Translations under genes and position numbers: made by a program
Shown here: positions 8,987 through 17,707 of the stretch, piece by piece
Numbering within the stretch: the stretch's first letter is position 1
Layout: each line of letters opens with the position of its first letter
The notes under the pieces: model-generated
Database searches by the model: none
What the model was told of the DNA's origin: nothing
What the model saw: the letters and a program-made list of their open reading frames with translations, nothing else
Source of the DNA: Coriobacteriia bacterium
GTDB taxonomy: Bacteria; Actinomycetota; Coriobacteriia; Coriobacteriales; UMGS124
Assembly (NCBI GenBank): GCA_018368455.1
Contig: JAGZEG010000009.1
Coordinates: 1 to 64,000 of the forward strand
Length of the DNA stretch: 64,000 nucleotides
Reading direction: 5' to 3'

Positions 8987-9195
8987 AGATGCCCTCAGTT
9001 ATTTTTTGATATGGCGAGATTGTTCTGATGGTAGCTGTCATCCCTTTGCGCAGATCACGGCGAGGGCTGAGGCGTAATCTACGCCGTTAACCTTGCGGCT
9101 AAGTGGGCTATGCGGCCGCGGCGGGGCTCTTCTGCCGGCCTGAGTGGCTGGCGAGCGCGGTGATAGCGGTACGCGAAAGGGAGTGACGTGCAGGC

Positions 9196-10560
9196 ATGGG
9201 CGGTGCAGCAACAAACGTGCAGGCAGATACAGGGAGGGCCGCGGAGCTTATCCGGCGCATGGACTCCCTGCGGCCAACGGGAACGCTTCACAAAGTAATG
9301 GCGCTGACATGCGGTGGTCTGTTCCTTGACGCCATGGACGTCTATCTGGCCGGCGGCGTCAAGTCGACGCTCGTGGAGACCGGCTTCACGACGAGTGCTC
9401 AGGCGGCGGCGTTCCTCTCGGCAGGCTTTCTCGGCCTGTTTCTGGGCGCCCTCATCGCCGGCGTGACGGGCGATCTGCTCGGGCGCAAGAAGGCATTCCA
9501 GTACAACCTGCTGCTGTTCGGCATTGCAACGATTCTGGGCGCCTGTGCTCCCAACGCGACGTTCTTCGTTATCATGCGCTTCTTCAGCGGCCTGGGTCTG
9601 GGCTCGGAGATCGTGACGAGCTTCGCGATGATCAACGAGTTCGCGCCGGTCAAGCGCCGCGGGCGCTGGTGTGGCGTGGCCTCGGCGATTGCTAACTGTG
9701 GCTCGCCGCTCGGGATGTTCCTCTGCCTGCTGTTCATCAGCCTGTGGTCGCCGCTGGGGGATAACTCCTGGCGCCTGGTGTTCGGCGTCATTGGCGTGCT
9801 TGCCATCGTCGTGTGCATCGCGCGCCGCGAGATGCCCGAGTCGCCGCGCTGGGCTATCCAGCACGGCAAACTCGACCTCGCCGAGAAGATCATCGCCCAG
9901 TGCGAGGCGGAGATGAAGGCCAGGGGCCTCGAGCCCGCGATGGACGTCGTTGAGAAGGCCGAGGTCGTCCAGTCCGACAGGCACCTTGCGCGCAACCTTG
10001 CGCTCGCCATCGTCATCACGACGATCGTGTCGCTGTGCCAGTACACGTACACGACGTTTGGCCCCTCCATCCTCAAGGAGGTCGGTCTGGCAACGTCGAC
10101 GTCGCTGGCCTCGACGACGGTCACGATGCTCGGTGCCCCTCTCGGTGCTCTGTTCGGTGCGCTCATGGTCGAGCGCGTTGGGCGCCGCGTCAGCATCACG
10201 GGCGCCTTCCTGTGGGTTGCCGTGTTCGCCGTCGCATATCTCCTTGCCCTTGGCACGATGAGCGTGCAGCTCGTGACCGTGCTCGGCTTTTTGCTGACCA
10301 TCGGCTTCTACGTGTTGAACGCCACGGTCATCGCCGTGTATGTCAACGAGCTGTTCTCGACGCGCTTCCGCTTCCGCGGGGCGGGCATCGCGAACGGCGT
10401 GGCGAAGTCCGTCAACGTGGTCATGCCGTTTGCGGTGACGTGGGTGCTGGCGACGTTTGCGCCGACGGTCATCTTTGGCGCGATGGCTGTCCTCGCCGTG
10501 ATAGCCGCCGCGCTCATGCTGGCCGTCGGGCCGGAGACGAAGGCCAAGCGCATCGGGTAG
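9196..10560 (+). CDS. MFS transporter, sugar/organic-acid porter type
   Basis: A 454-residue membrane carrier with about 12 predicted transmembrane helices. The loop between helices 2 and 3 has GDLLGRKKAF, the MFS signature, and the sixth-helix loop has MPESPRWAIQ, typical of the metabolite:H+ symporter and sugar-porter families; VERVGRR repeats the loop signature in the second half. The substrate is not readable. The following gene, a lyase-family enzyme of branched dicarboxylic acids, suggests an organic acid, but that is inference. GGGAG lies about 12 bp before the ATG, a rather long spacing. Confidence 0.85.
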   Translation: MGGAATNVQADTGRAAELIRRMDSLRPTGTLHKVMALTCGGLFLDAMDVYLAGGVKSTLVETGFTTSAQAAAFLSAGFLGLFLGALIAGVTGDLLGRKKAFQYNLLLFGIATILGACAPNATFFVIMRFFSGLGLGSEIVTSFAMINEFAPVKRRGRWCGVASAIANCGSPLGMFLCLLFISLWSPLGDNSWRLVFGVIGVLAIVVCIARREMPESPRWAIQHGKLDLAEKIIAQCEAEMKARGLEPAMDVVEKAEVVQSDRHLARNLALAIVITTIVSLCQYTYTTFGPSILKEVGLATSTSLASTTVTMLGAPLGALFGALMVERVGRRVSITGAFLWVAVFAVAYLLALGTMSVQLVTVLGFLLTIGFYVLNATVIAVYVNELFSTRFRFRGAGIANGVAKSVNVVMPFAVTWVLATFAPTVIFGAMAVLAVIAAALMLAVGPETKAKRIG

Positions 10561-10692
10561 TGCCCGATGGGGCGAGGGTTTCAGGGGCGCGTGCCGTAGT
10601 CGGTGCCGTCCAGGACGTGTGCCGGGTGACGCGAGATGCCGTTTGGGCAGGCGTCGTCCGGCACGCTGCGCAGGTAAGGAGGTCTGTGTGGC

Positions 10693-12522
10693 ATGGCGGG
10701 AATGAAGATGCTGCTCACTAGGCTGTTCTCGGGTCGCGGTGCCGCCGTAGAGGGCGGAGACGAGGTTGGGACGATGCCCGGCGTGCTCGTGGTGCCTGGC
10801 GTGGGTGATGCCCGGGGTAGGCTCGCCGCGCAGAAGGCCGGCTTTCCCGCCGTGTACCTGGCGGGTACGAAAGTTGCCGAGCGCATGCTGGGGGAGGCCG
10901 ATGAGGGTCTCGTAAGCCCCTCGGAGATGGCGTGGGTGACGAGGCACGTCAAGGAGGCCTCTGGGAGCGTGCCCGTGCTTGCTGACGCCCAGTCGGGCTT
11001 TGGCAACCAGCTGACGGCGCACTTCGCGGTTCTGGATCTCGTGCGCGCCGGTGCCGACGGCGTCGTGGTGAGCGACCAGGCGTTCCCTGCGCACACGGAC
11101 GTCGCGCGGGTGAGCGTGGGTGGTGCGGACGAGTTTGCCGCACGCCTTCGCGCAGCTCGTGACGCCTGCGAAAGCGCCGGAGAGTGCGCGGACCTGGCCC
11201 TTGTGGCCAAACTCGACGGCCTGGGCGCTGAAGGCGGATATGACCCCGTCGGTGCTGTCAACCGCGCGATGGACGTGTGCACACGGGGGCTGGCCGATGC
11301 CGTGCTTGTGAGCGTCCCCGCCGAGCAGTCGGTGCTTGACCAGTTGGGCGAACTTGTCGGAAGGCTTGGCCTGCCAGTGGGCGCTGCCGTACGCGGGGGA
11401 GTCACGGCCCGGGCAGATGAGCTCGTGGCGGCCGCGCGAGATGCGGGCCTGCGCTTCGTGGTGATGCCCAACGTGTGCACGGCGCGCGTTCCCGCGGGCG
11501 CGCTGGGTGCCGGGGACGCGGCCCTTTTGCTGTCGGATCCGGACGAGGCGTCCCGCTGTGGTGGCACAGGTGCGAAAGGCCCGGCAGATGCTCCGACCGC
11601 CCCGAACATCGTCTTGGGCCGCGACCCGAGCGACGCCGACAAGCCCGCGCGCATGCGCGCTGCGTTCAGGAAGATGTGCTTCTCAGGCGATCTCGTGCGC
11701 ATGGTCGTCGCGCCGGACGCGCTGGCGGCGCGCATTGCCGAAAGCGTTGGCTTCAAGGCTATTTTCGCCGCGGGCTATGCCACCTCTGCCAGCCGCCTGG
11801 CCCTGCCCGACCGAGGCATAGCCGACTTCGGGCTGCTCGCCGACAACGCGCGCGCCATCATCGATGCTGTGGACATCCCTGTCTTCCTTGACGGTGACAC
11901 CGGCTATGGCGACGAGGCCAACATCGCCCGCATGGTGCGCGTTTACGAGGACATGGGCGCCGCTGGCCTGTTCATCGAGGACCAGGTGTGGCCCAAGCGC
12001 TGCGGCCACATGGATGGCAAGGCTGTCGTGAGCCGCGAGGAGGGCGTCGCTCGCGTGGCCGCCGCCGCAGCGGCCCGTCGACACGATGACTTCCTCATCA
12101 TGTCACGTACGGACGCCTACGCGAGCTATGGGCTGGACGAGGCTATCGAGCGTACGAAGGCGTATCATGAGGCAGGTGCTGACCTGTGCTTCATCGAGGC
12201 GCCCAAGACCGTCGAGGACATGTGCCGCATCCCCCAGCTCTTCCATGATGCACCCCTGATGGCCAATATGATAGAAAGCGGCAAGACGCCGCTGATGAGC
12301 GACGAGGAGATTCACGAGGCCGGCTTCACGATCGCCGTCCATCCCTGCGGGGTCGTCTACACAGAGGCGTTCGCCGAGCATCGCCTGCTGTCGGACATGG
12401 TGCGCTCCGGCGGAGACATGCAGGCCGATATAGACCAGATGATCACGTTTCCGCAGTTCAACGAGTTCGTGGGGCTCGACAAGATTAACGCGATGGAGCG
12501 GAGCTACGCCCAGGGGGAGTAA
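10693..12522 (+). CDS. Tandem-domain isocitrate lyase / PEP mutase superfamily protein
   Basis: A 609-residue protein made of two ICL/PEPM barrels joined by a ~25-residue linker near 285-310. Typical members have one barrel of ~290 residues. The C-terminal half has an intact active site: FLDGDTGYGDE (metal aspartates) and the catalytic loop PKRCGHMDGK (KRCGH at 435-439), the signature of 2-methylisocitrate, dimethylmalate and related lyases. The N-terminal half keeps LADAQSGFGN but has DQAFPAHTDVAR where the catalytic Cys-Gly-His should be (~128), so it is probably catalytically dead. The likely reaction is retro-aldol cleavage of a 2-hydroxy/methyl dicarboxylate. AAGGAGG precedes the ATG; the MFS gene upstream may supply substrate. 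Confidence 0.85.
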   Translation: MAGMKMLLTRLFSGRGAAVEGGDEVGTMPGVLVVPGVGDARGRLAAQKAGFPAVYLAGTKVAERMLGEADEGLVSPSEMAWVTRHVKEASGSVPVLADAQSGFGNQLTAHFAVLDLVRAGADGVVVSDQAFPAHTDVARVSVGGADEFAARLRAARDACESAGECADLALVAKLDGLGAEGGYDPVGAVNRAMDVCTRGLADAVLVSVPAEQSVLDQLGELVGRLGLPVGAAVRGGVTARADELVAAARDAGLRFVVMPNVCTARVPAGALGAGDAALLLSDPDEASRCGGTGAKGPADAPTAPNIVLGRDPSDADKPARMRAAFRKMCFSGDLVRMVVAPDALAARIAESVGFKAIFAAGYATSASRLALPDRGIADFGLLADNARAIIDAVDIPVFLDGDTGYGDEANIARMVRVYEDMGAAGLFIEDQVWPKRCGHMDGKAVVSREEGVARVAAAAAARRHDDFLIMSRTDAYASYGLDEAIERTKAYHEAGADLCFIEAPKTVEDMCRIPQLFHDAPLMANMIESGKTPLMSDEEIHEAGFTIAVHPCGVVYTEAFAEHRLLSDMVRSGGDMQADIDQMITFPQFNEFVGLDKINAMERSYAQGE

Positions 12523-12742
12523 CTGGGCGCAGGCCGAACCCGTGGCGCCGGGGTATATGCGAAACGCGCGTGATATGCACGAACGAGAACGGCCCCTCAT
12601 TGCTGTGGTTGAGGCGATGCGGGGCCGCTGCGTGACGAGTCGACGAGGTGCTGGAACGTGAAGTTGTCGGCGCTGCGCCAGTTCGGGTCGGTGATGTCCT
12701 TGTGGCTTGCGCCGTCGTTCTAAGGTCTGCGTGATCTTTCTT
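12523..12742. other. Intergenic stretch with a minus-strand coding remnant
   Basis: Between convergent genes. On the minus strand 12597-12719 a frame reads DGASHKDITDPNWRSADNF and continues TFQHLVDSS, protein-like in composition, but it follows a stop codon and has no start; probably the tail of a deleted gene. I do not recognise it. A G+C-rich hairpin (CGGCCCC / GGGGCCG) lies at about 12590-12627. Confidence 0.35.
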
Positions 12743-12791
12743 GGCCCGAGCGACCTTCTGTGCATGGCGGCAGGTCGCTCGGGCCGTTTTT
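12743..12791. terminator. Bidirectional terminator between convergent genes
   Basis: Perfect 14-bp stem GGCCCGAGCGACCT / AGGTCGCTCGGGCC followed by G and five T on the plus strand. It separates the lyase-family gene from the DUF1015 gene. Confidence 0.85.
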
Positions 12792-12810
12792 GTGTCGGGG
12801 TTTGCCAACC

Positions 12811-14091
12811 CTAGATGCGGTGGATGAACAGACCGCTGCGGAGCTTTGGCTCGAACCAGGTGGACTTGGGTGGCATGAGCAGGCCGGCGTCAGCGACGGC
12901 GAGCAGCTCGTCCATGCTCGTGGGGCGCATCGAGAACGCGACGCCTCCCGTCTCGGTGGCGCGGCGCTCGAGCTCGCCGAGGCCGCGGATGCCGCCGACG
13001 AAGGCGATGCGCTCGCTCGTGCGGGGATCGTCGATGCCCAGTACCGGCCCGAGCAGACGCTCCTGCAAGATGGAGACGTCGAGGCTCGCGACGGGGTCGG
13101 CCGCCTCCTTGGCGCCCAGCTCGGGTGCGTAGATGCGCCACCAGTTGCCGGCGAGGAACATGCCGACCGTACCCTTGGCGTCGGAGTCGCCCGGCTGCAC
13201 GGGGTCGTCACTGGCCTGCACGGTGAACCCGTCGGTGCAGATGTCGGCCAGGAAGCGCTCGGGCGTGCGTGGCGCTCCCGTGACGACGTCGGTCCCCAGG
13301 TCGCGCACGACACGGTTGTACGGCAGGATGGCGAGCTGGTCAGCCGGGAACAGCACGCTCATGAAAAAGTTGAACGGCTCTTCGCCCGTGAGCTGCCGCC
13401 CGGCCGCCTGGGCAGCCTCGCGTCGCGCGATGCCCACCTTGACGGCGGAGGCGGCGCGATGATGCCCATCGGCGATGTAGGCGCACGGAACCTCGGCAAA
13501 CGCCGCGCGGATGGCCTCGACTTCTGCCGGGTCAGCTACGCGCCAGACGGTGTGGCGCACGCCGTCGTCGGCCTCGAAGTCGTAGAGCGGTGCCTCGGAG
13601 CAGGCCCGCGCCGCGAGCGCGTCCAGCTCCGGTGTCGGACGGAACGCCAGGAAGATGGGACCGGTCTGCGCATCGAGCGCCTCGATGTGCCGGATGCGGT
13701 CGAGCTCCTTCTCGGCGCGCGTGTTCTCGTGGCGCTTGATGGTTCCGTCGAGATACTCGTCTATGGCGCAGCAGCTCACGAAGCCCGTCTGCGCATGCTC
13801 TCCCATCGTCAGTCGATAGAGGTAGTAGCAGGGTGCCTCGTCATCGACGAACGTCCCGTCCTCGACGCGAGCATCAAGCAGCTCGCGCGCCTTGGCGTAC
13901 ACCTCAGGCGCGTACATGTCTTGCTCGGGCGGGAACTGCGTCTCGGGCCGATCGATGTTCAGAAACGACAGCGGGTGCCCCTCGACGGCGGCCGCGGCCT
14001 CCTCGCGGTCATACACGTCATACGGCAACGCCGCGACCTCGCCCGCCACCCTCGCGGCCGGCCTCACGCACGCAAACGGACGAGCCTCCAT
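12811..14091 (-). CDS. DUF1015 family protein linked to serine biosynthesis
   Basis: A 426-residue cytoplasmic protein of the DUF1015 family, recognised from the opening RPFACVRPAA..ALPYDVYD, from LSFLNIDRPE, IKRHENTR (119-125) and above all ADGHHRAASAVK (D208-R212). The DGHHR motif resembles that of ParB-fold nucleotide-using enzymes, a fold that includes free serine kinases. It is the last gene of a serC-serA-DUF1015 unit, an arrangement I know from several bacterial groups. No phosphoserine phosphatase gene sits in this window, so a role in phosphoserine/serine interconversion is a reasonable hypothesis, not shown here. A 486-bp gap with large repeats separates it from serA. Confidence 0.8.
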   Translation of the reverse strand: MEARPFACVRPAARVAGEVAALPYDVYDREEAAAAVEGHPLSFLNIDRPETQFPPEQDMYAPEVYAKARELLDARVEDGTFVDDEAPCYYLYRLTMGEHAQTGFVSCCAIDEYLDGTIKRHENTRAEKELDRIRHIEALDAQTGPIFLAFRPTPELDALAARACSEAPLYDFEADDGVRHTVWRVADPAEVEAIRAAFAEVPCAYIADGHHRAASAVKVGIARREAAQAAGRQLTGEEPFNFFMSVLFPADQLAILPYNRVVRDLGTDVVTGAPRTPERFLADICTDGFTVQASDDPVQPGDSDAKGTVGMFLAGNWWRIYAPELGAKEAADPVASLDVSILQERLLGPVLGIDDPRTSERIAFVGGIRGLGELERRATETGGVAFSMRPTSMDELLAVADAGLLMPPKSTWFEPKLRSGLFIHRI

Positions 14092-14577
14092 AGGAATCTC
14101 CCTTATTTCCGAAGGGGCGCCCTGCCCCCAAAAGAACGATGTCGGTTAGTGCTCCCGTAATCTTACCCTGCTCTTTTCCCTCGATTGTCACGTGAGGGCA
14201 AGCCCTCTGACACGGCAAGGAACTCCTGTGCCCATGCGCCTGCTCTTTTCCGCCCGCGAGCGCAGCGAGAGAGACCCCGAGACGCCCCCAACCCGGCCCT
14301 GCCCTTCCTCCGTCCTCCGTGCGCCCGCAGGTAGAGGCCCCGCAGCGCAGCGCCCGGGGCCGCCCTCCCGGTGCCCGCGCTGGGCTCGGCCCTATGCCTC
14401 GGGCGCAGTTCTGCAGTGCTCGGGGCGGTCGGGGTGGCCGGCTCTTCTCCCGTATGTCCATCCCGACCGCCCCGAGCGGGACGAAGCTGTTTGAGCACCG
14501 AGGCATAGGGCCGAGCCCCCTACGCGACGCCCCCAACCCAGGCCAGCCCAAGGAAGCCTCCCAAGAGGGGCACCCTC
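14092..14577. other. serA-DUF1015 spacer filled by repeat structures
   Basis: No gene. It holds a nested inverted repeat (14382-14518) and two direct copies of GACGCCCCCAACCC at 14281-14294 and 14526-14539 bracketing it. If transcription runs from serA into DUF1015, this segment would form a very stable RNA structure. Confidence 0.7.
14382..14518. repeat. Nested inverted repeat (potential cruciform)
   Basis: Outer arms are 21 bp, perfectly complementary: 14382-14402 begins GGGCTCGGCCCTATGCC and pairs with 14498-14518. Inner arms are 16 bp, perfect: GCTCGGGGCGGTCGGG (14418-14433) with 14462-14477. The loop is 28 nt. There is no T-run, so it is not an ordinary terminator. Confidence 0.85.
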
Positions 14578-15741
14578 CTACCTGATGACGCGCACCCTCC
14601 ACATGCCGTCGATCCCCTTGAGCTTCTCGATCGCCGCTTCGTCGAGCTCCTCGTCCGTGTCGAACAGCGTGTACGCGTTCTCGCCGGCCGCGTCGTTGGC
14701 CATGCGTTGGATGTTGACGTGCGCCTCGGCGAGCACGGCCGTGAGCTGGCCGATCATGTTCGGAACGTTGGCGTGCAGTGCGGCGATGCGGCAGGCCCCG
14801 CGGCAGACGCCCAGGTTGACGGCCGGGTAGTTGACCGAGTTCGTGATGTTGCCGTTCTCCAGGTAGTCGCGCAGCTGATCGAGGGCCATGTGCGCGCAGT
14901 TCTCCTCGGCTTCGGCCGTGCCGGCGCCGGCGTGGGGCGTCACGATCGTGTTGGGCATCTTCATGACGCCGGGCGTGGCGAAGTCCGTGACGTAGAGGCG
15001 CACCTTGCCGCTCGCGAGCGCGTCGGCGATGGCCTGCTCCTGCACGAGCGTCTCGCGCGAGTAGTTGAAGAACGTGATGCCGTCCTTCATCTCGGCAAAC
15101 TGCTCGGGCCCGATCATGCCCACCGTGTCGGGTTCGCTCGGCACGTGGATCGTGATGTAGTCGCACTCGCGGCACAGCTCGTCGAGATCGTCGACGCGCT
15201 GGACCTGGCCCGAGAGCGCCCAGGCGTCCTTGACCGCGATGTAGGGGTCGTAGCCGTATACGGTCATGCCGAGGTCCACGAGGGCGTTTGCCACCTTGGA
15301 GCCGACGTTGCCCAGGCCGATGACGCCGACGGTCTTGCCCTTGATCTCCCAGCCGACGAACGCCTTCTTGGCCTTTTCGACGTCCTTGTAGATATCGGGG
15401 TCATCCGCGTGGTCACGGCACCACTTGATGCCGCCGAGCACGTCGCGGCTGGCCAGCAGGAACATGCAGACCATGAGCTCCTTGACGGCGTTGCTGTTCG
15501 CGCCGGGCGTGTTGAACACGACGACGCCCTGCTGGGCAAAGCGCTCGATCGGAATGTTGTTGAAGCCGGCGCCGGCACGGGCGACGGCGCAGATGCCCTC
15601 GGGCAGCTCCATGTCGTGCATGCTCGAGCTGCGGATGAGGATGGCGTCGGCGGCGTTGACGTCGTCGACGAGCTGCAGGTTCTCGCCCAGGTCGGTGAGG
15701 CCCCTCTTCGTGATGTTGTCGATGGTCTTCACAAGGTGCAT
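14578..15741 (-). CDS. serA: D-3-phosphoglycerate dehydrogenase
   Basis: A 387-residue cytoplasmic enzyme oxidising 3-phosphoglycerate to 3-phosphohydroxypyruvate with NAD, the first step of serine synthesis. The Rossmann motif VIGLGNVGSKVA is at ~145-156 and the substrate-binding AGAGFNNIPIE at ~57. Catalytic Arg/Glu/His are seen in FNYSRETLV, the mid-domain and VTPHAGAGTAEAEEN. The C-terminal ~70 residues form an ACT domain (ANVPNMIGQLTAVLAEAHVN), the usual site of serine feedback. This is the short ACT-only form. AAAGGA precedes the ATG chosen; an upstream frame extension lacks homology. serC lies 172 bp upstream on the same strand. Confidence 0.93.
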   Translation of the reverse strand: MHLVKTIDNITKRGLTDLGENLQLVDDVNAADAILIRSSSMHDMELPEGICAVARAGAGFNNIPIERFAQQGVVVFNTPGANSNAVKELMVCMFLLASRDVLGGIKWCRDHADDPDIYKDVEKAKKAFVGWEIKGKTVGVIGLGNVGSKVANALVDLGMTVYGYDPYIAVKDAWALSGQVQRVDDLDELCRECDYITIHVPSEPDTVGMIGPEQFAEMKDGITFFNYSRETLVQEQAIADALASGKVRLYVTDFATPGVMKMPNTIVTPHAGAGTAEAEENCAHMALDQLRDYLENGNITNSVNYPAVNLGVCRGACRIAALHANVPNMIGQLTAVLAEAHVNIQRMANDAAGENAYTLFDTDEELDEAAIEKLKGIDGMWRVRVIR

Positions 15742-15913
15742 GGTGGTGTCCTTTCGGGCTAGCTTCTCGAGGTGCCGAGAGCGCGTGGGGGAGGGTAAAC
15801 GACGCGTGGGGCACCCGCCCTTAGCGAATGTCCCACGGAAGGAGGCGCCGGTGCCGTGCCTGCGCGGGGTTGCCGTGCCGAGAAGGCGCGGGCGTCGCGG
15901 GCCGGGGCACCGG

Positions 15914-17041
15914 CTAGATAGACTGAGAGGAAGACGAGCAGGAAGGATTCTCGTGCTGGCTCTCGCCGGCATGCTCCTTCTCGAACGCGTCCATATAGCT
16001 GACGAGCTGGCGCACGCCGTCAAGCGCGACGGCGTTATAGAGGCTCGCGCGCATGCCGCCGACGCTGCGGTGGCCCTTGAGGCCCGTCATGCCCTGCTGG
16101 GCGGCGCCGGCCACGAAGGCGGCGTCGAGTTCGGCGTTGCCGGTCGTGAACGTCACGTTCATGAATGAGCGACTCCCGCGCTGGGCCGTGCCGTGGAAGA
16201 GCGCGCTGGCGTCGAGGCGGTCGTAGAGCAGCGCTGCCTTCTCGTGGTTGCGGGCGCCGATCTCCTCGAGGCCGCCCTGTTCGCGCAGCCACTTGAAGAC
16301 GAGACCGCACACGTAGATGTTCCAGCACGGAGGCGTGTTGTACAGCGAGCCGTTCTTGGCAGCGACCTGGTAGGAGAGCACGGTGGGGCAGATGGGCAGC
16401 GGCTCGGTCACGAGGTCGTCGCGCACGACGACGATGACGACGCCGGCGGGACCCACGTTTTTCTGCACGCCGCCATAGAACAGACCGTAGCGCGTGACGT
16501 CCATGGGCTCGGACAGCAGACACGAGCTGACGTCGGCCACGAGGGGAGTGCCGCCTGTGTCGGGAAGCTCGCGGAAGGCCGTGCCGTTGACGGTCTCGTT
16601 CTGGCAGAGGTAGACGTAGTCGGCGCCGGTGTCCAGGGTCAGGCTGGCGCAGTCGGGGATGCGGTCGTAGCCGGTGTCCTTTGACGTTGCGACGATGCGG
16701 GCCTCGCCGTACTTGGCGGCCTCCTCCTGAGCCTTGAGCGCCCAGCGGCCCGAAACGATGTAGTCTGCAACGCCGTGGCGCATGAGGTTGAGGGGGACGG
16801 CGGCGAACTGGCCCGTACCACCGCCCTGCATGAACAGGACGCGGTAGGTGTCCGGTATGCCTGCCAGCACGCGCAGGTCGGCCTCGGCTGTCTCGATGAT
16901 GTCCTTGAAGGCGGCGCTGCGGTGGCTCATCTCCATGACGGACATGCCGCAGCCGTGGTAGTCGAGCATCTCGGAGGCGGCGGTGCGCAACACACTTTCG
17001 GGCAGAGCCGCGGGCCCCGCATTGAAGTTGACGATGCGCAT
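15914..17041 (-). CDS. serC: Phosphoserine aminotransferase
   Basis: A 375-residue PLP enzyme converting 3-phosphohydroxypyruvate and glutamate to phosphoserine. It begins MRIVNFNAGPAALPESVL, a textbook SerC start. MSVMEMSHRS, MQGGGTGQFAAVP and the PLP-lysine motif YGGVQKNVGPAG are all present, with RHSVGG-like GHRSVGGMRAS near the end. GAGGAGG lies 8 bp before the ATG; a GTG three codons upstream would overlap that site. The last ~15 residues are Ser-rich. It is first in the serC-serA-DUF1015 run. Confidence 0.94.
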   Translation of the reverse strand: MRIVNFNAGPAALPESVLRTAASEMLDYHGCGMSVMEMSHRSAAFKDIIETAEADLRVLAGIPDTYRVLFMQGGGTGQFAAVPLNLMRHGVADYIVSGRWALKAQEEAAKYGEARIVATSKDTGYDRIPDCASLTLDTGADYVYLCQNETVNGTAFRELPDTGGTPLVADVSSCLLSEPMDVTRYGLFYGGVQKNVGPAGVVIVVVRDDLVTEPLPICPTVLSYQVAAKNGSLYNTPPCWNIYVCGLVFKWLREQGGLEEIGARNHEKAALLYDRLDASALFHGTAQRGSRSFMNVTFTTGNAELDAAFVAGAAQQGMTGLKGHRSVGGMRASLYNAVALDGVRQLVSYMDAFEKEHAGESQHENPSCSSSSQSI

Positions 17042-17294
17042 GCAAGCCACCTCCTCTCACGTGCTGCCCAGGCGTGTGCCCGGGCGAGGCAGGAACGTTG
17101 CTCGCGTACTCTAGCACGATAAAGTATGCCAGGGAAGTGTCCGCGGGTGCGGAGCGCGGCCTCCACGTAATGCGAAAAGTCGGGCGGTGCACTTTGGCCC
17201 GCGAACGGAGGCGCTGAGGTCTTACTCGCGAGTGGGGTGATCGGCCGATGACCCTGCCGGGCGCGGCCCCTCTGTACGCCGAGCGGGGAAAACT

Positions 17295-17317
17295 GGCCAG
17301 GAATCCGAGCCGTGTAT
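17295..17317 (-). repeat. Dispersed repeat core, copy 3
   Basis: On the minus strand: ATACACGGCTCGGATTCC then TGGCC, the closest match to the deduced core. It faces copy 4 about 95 bp away, like the pair at 635/774. Confidence 0.65.
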
Positions 17318-17410
17318 GGCCTCTTCTCCGCGAGACGGGACAGAGGGCCGCATCCCTCCAGGCTACCGCTGCTCCCGACGTCGGACGAGGCGGCGTGGGC
17401 CTGTGGGGGC

Positions 17411-17433
17411 ATACACGACCCGGATTCTCGTCC
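17411..17433 (+). repeat. Dispersed repeat core, copy 4
   Basis: Reads ATACACGACCCGGATTCTCG then TCC. The next 40 bp (TTCCCGTGCGAAGAGGCG) also resembles the sequence after the core in the copy at 57,639 (CTCGCGTGCGGAGAAGCG). Confidence 0.65.
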
Positions 17434-17630
17434 AGATTCGACGCCTTCCCGTGCGAAGAGGCGTCGGCGACTGCTGTCGCGGGCGCCTGCGGAGCGGCGA
17501 TGGCGTGTGGGCGGCAGTTTCTCGGGCTGGGGATCGCTCGCTTTGTCGGGGGACGCGTCGCCTCCCGGGCGTGGCGGCCATGATCCGCAGGCGCCTGCGC
17601 ACGAGCCCTCACCTGCGCCAATACTAAAGC

Positions 17631-17672
17631 GCGGCCCCGCGTCATCGGGCGAGCCAGACGACGCGGGGCCGC
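17631..17672 (-). terminator. Terminator of the flavoprotein reductase gene
   Basis: Perfect 13-bp stem GCGGCCCCGCGTC / GACGCGGGGCCGC, 16-nt loop, followed on the minus strand by GCTTTAGTAT. It lies 36 bp past the stop at 17708. Confidence 0.75.
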
Positions 17673-17707
17673 GTGCGTGCCGCCAGCCTACAAAGGCCGG
17701 TCGAGAC

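Larger units (their letters stand above)
17042..17630. other. Gene-free region upstream of serC with two repeat cores
   Basis: About 590 bp with no supportable gene, although long frames are open by base composition. It must contain the serC promoter; the relatively A+T-rich segment at 17105-17135 is the likeliest place. Two opposed copies of the dispersed repeat core lie at 17295 and 17411. Confidence 0.6.
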
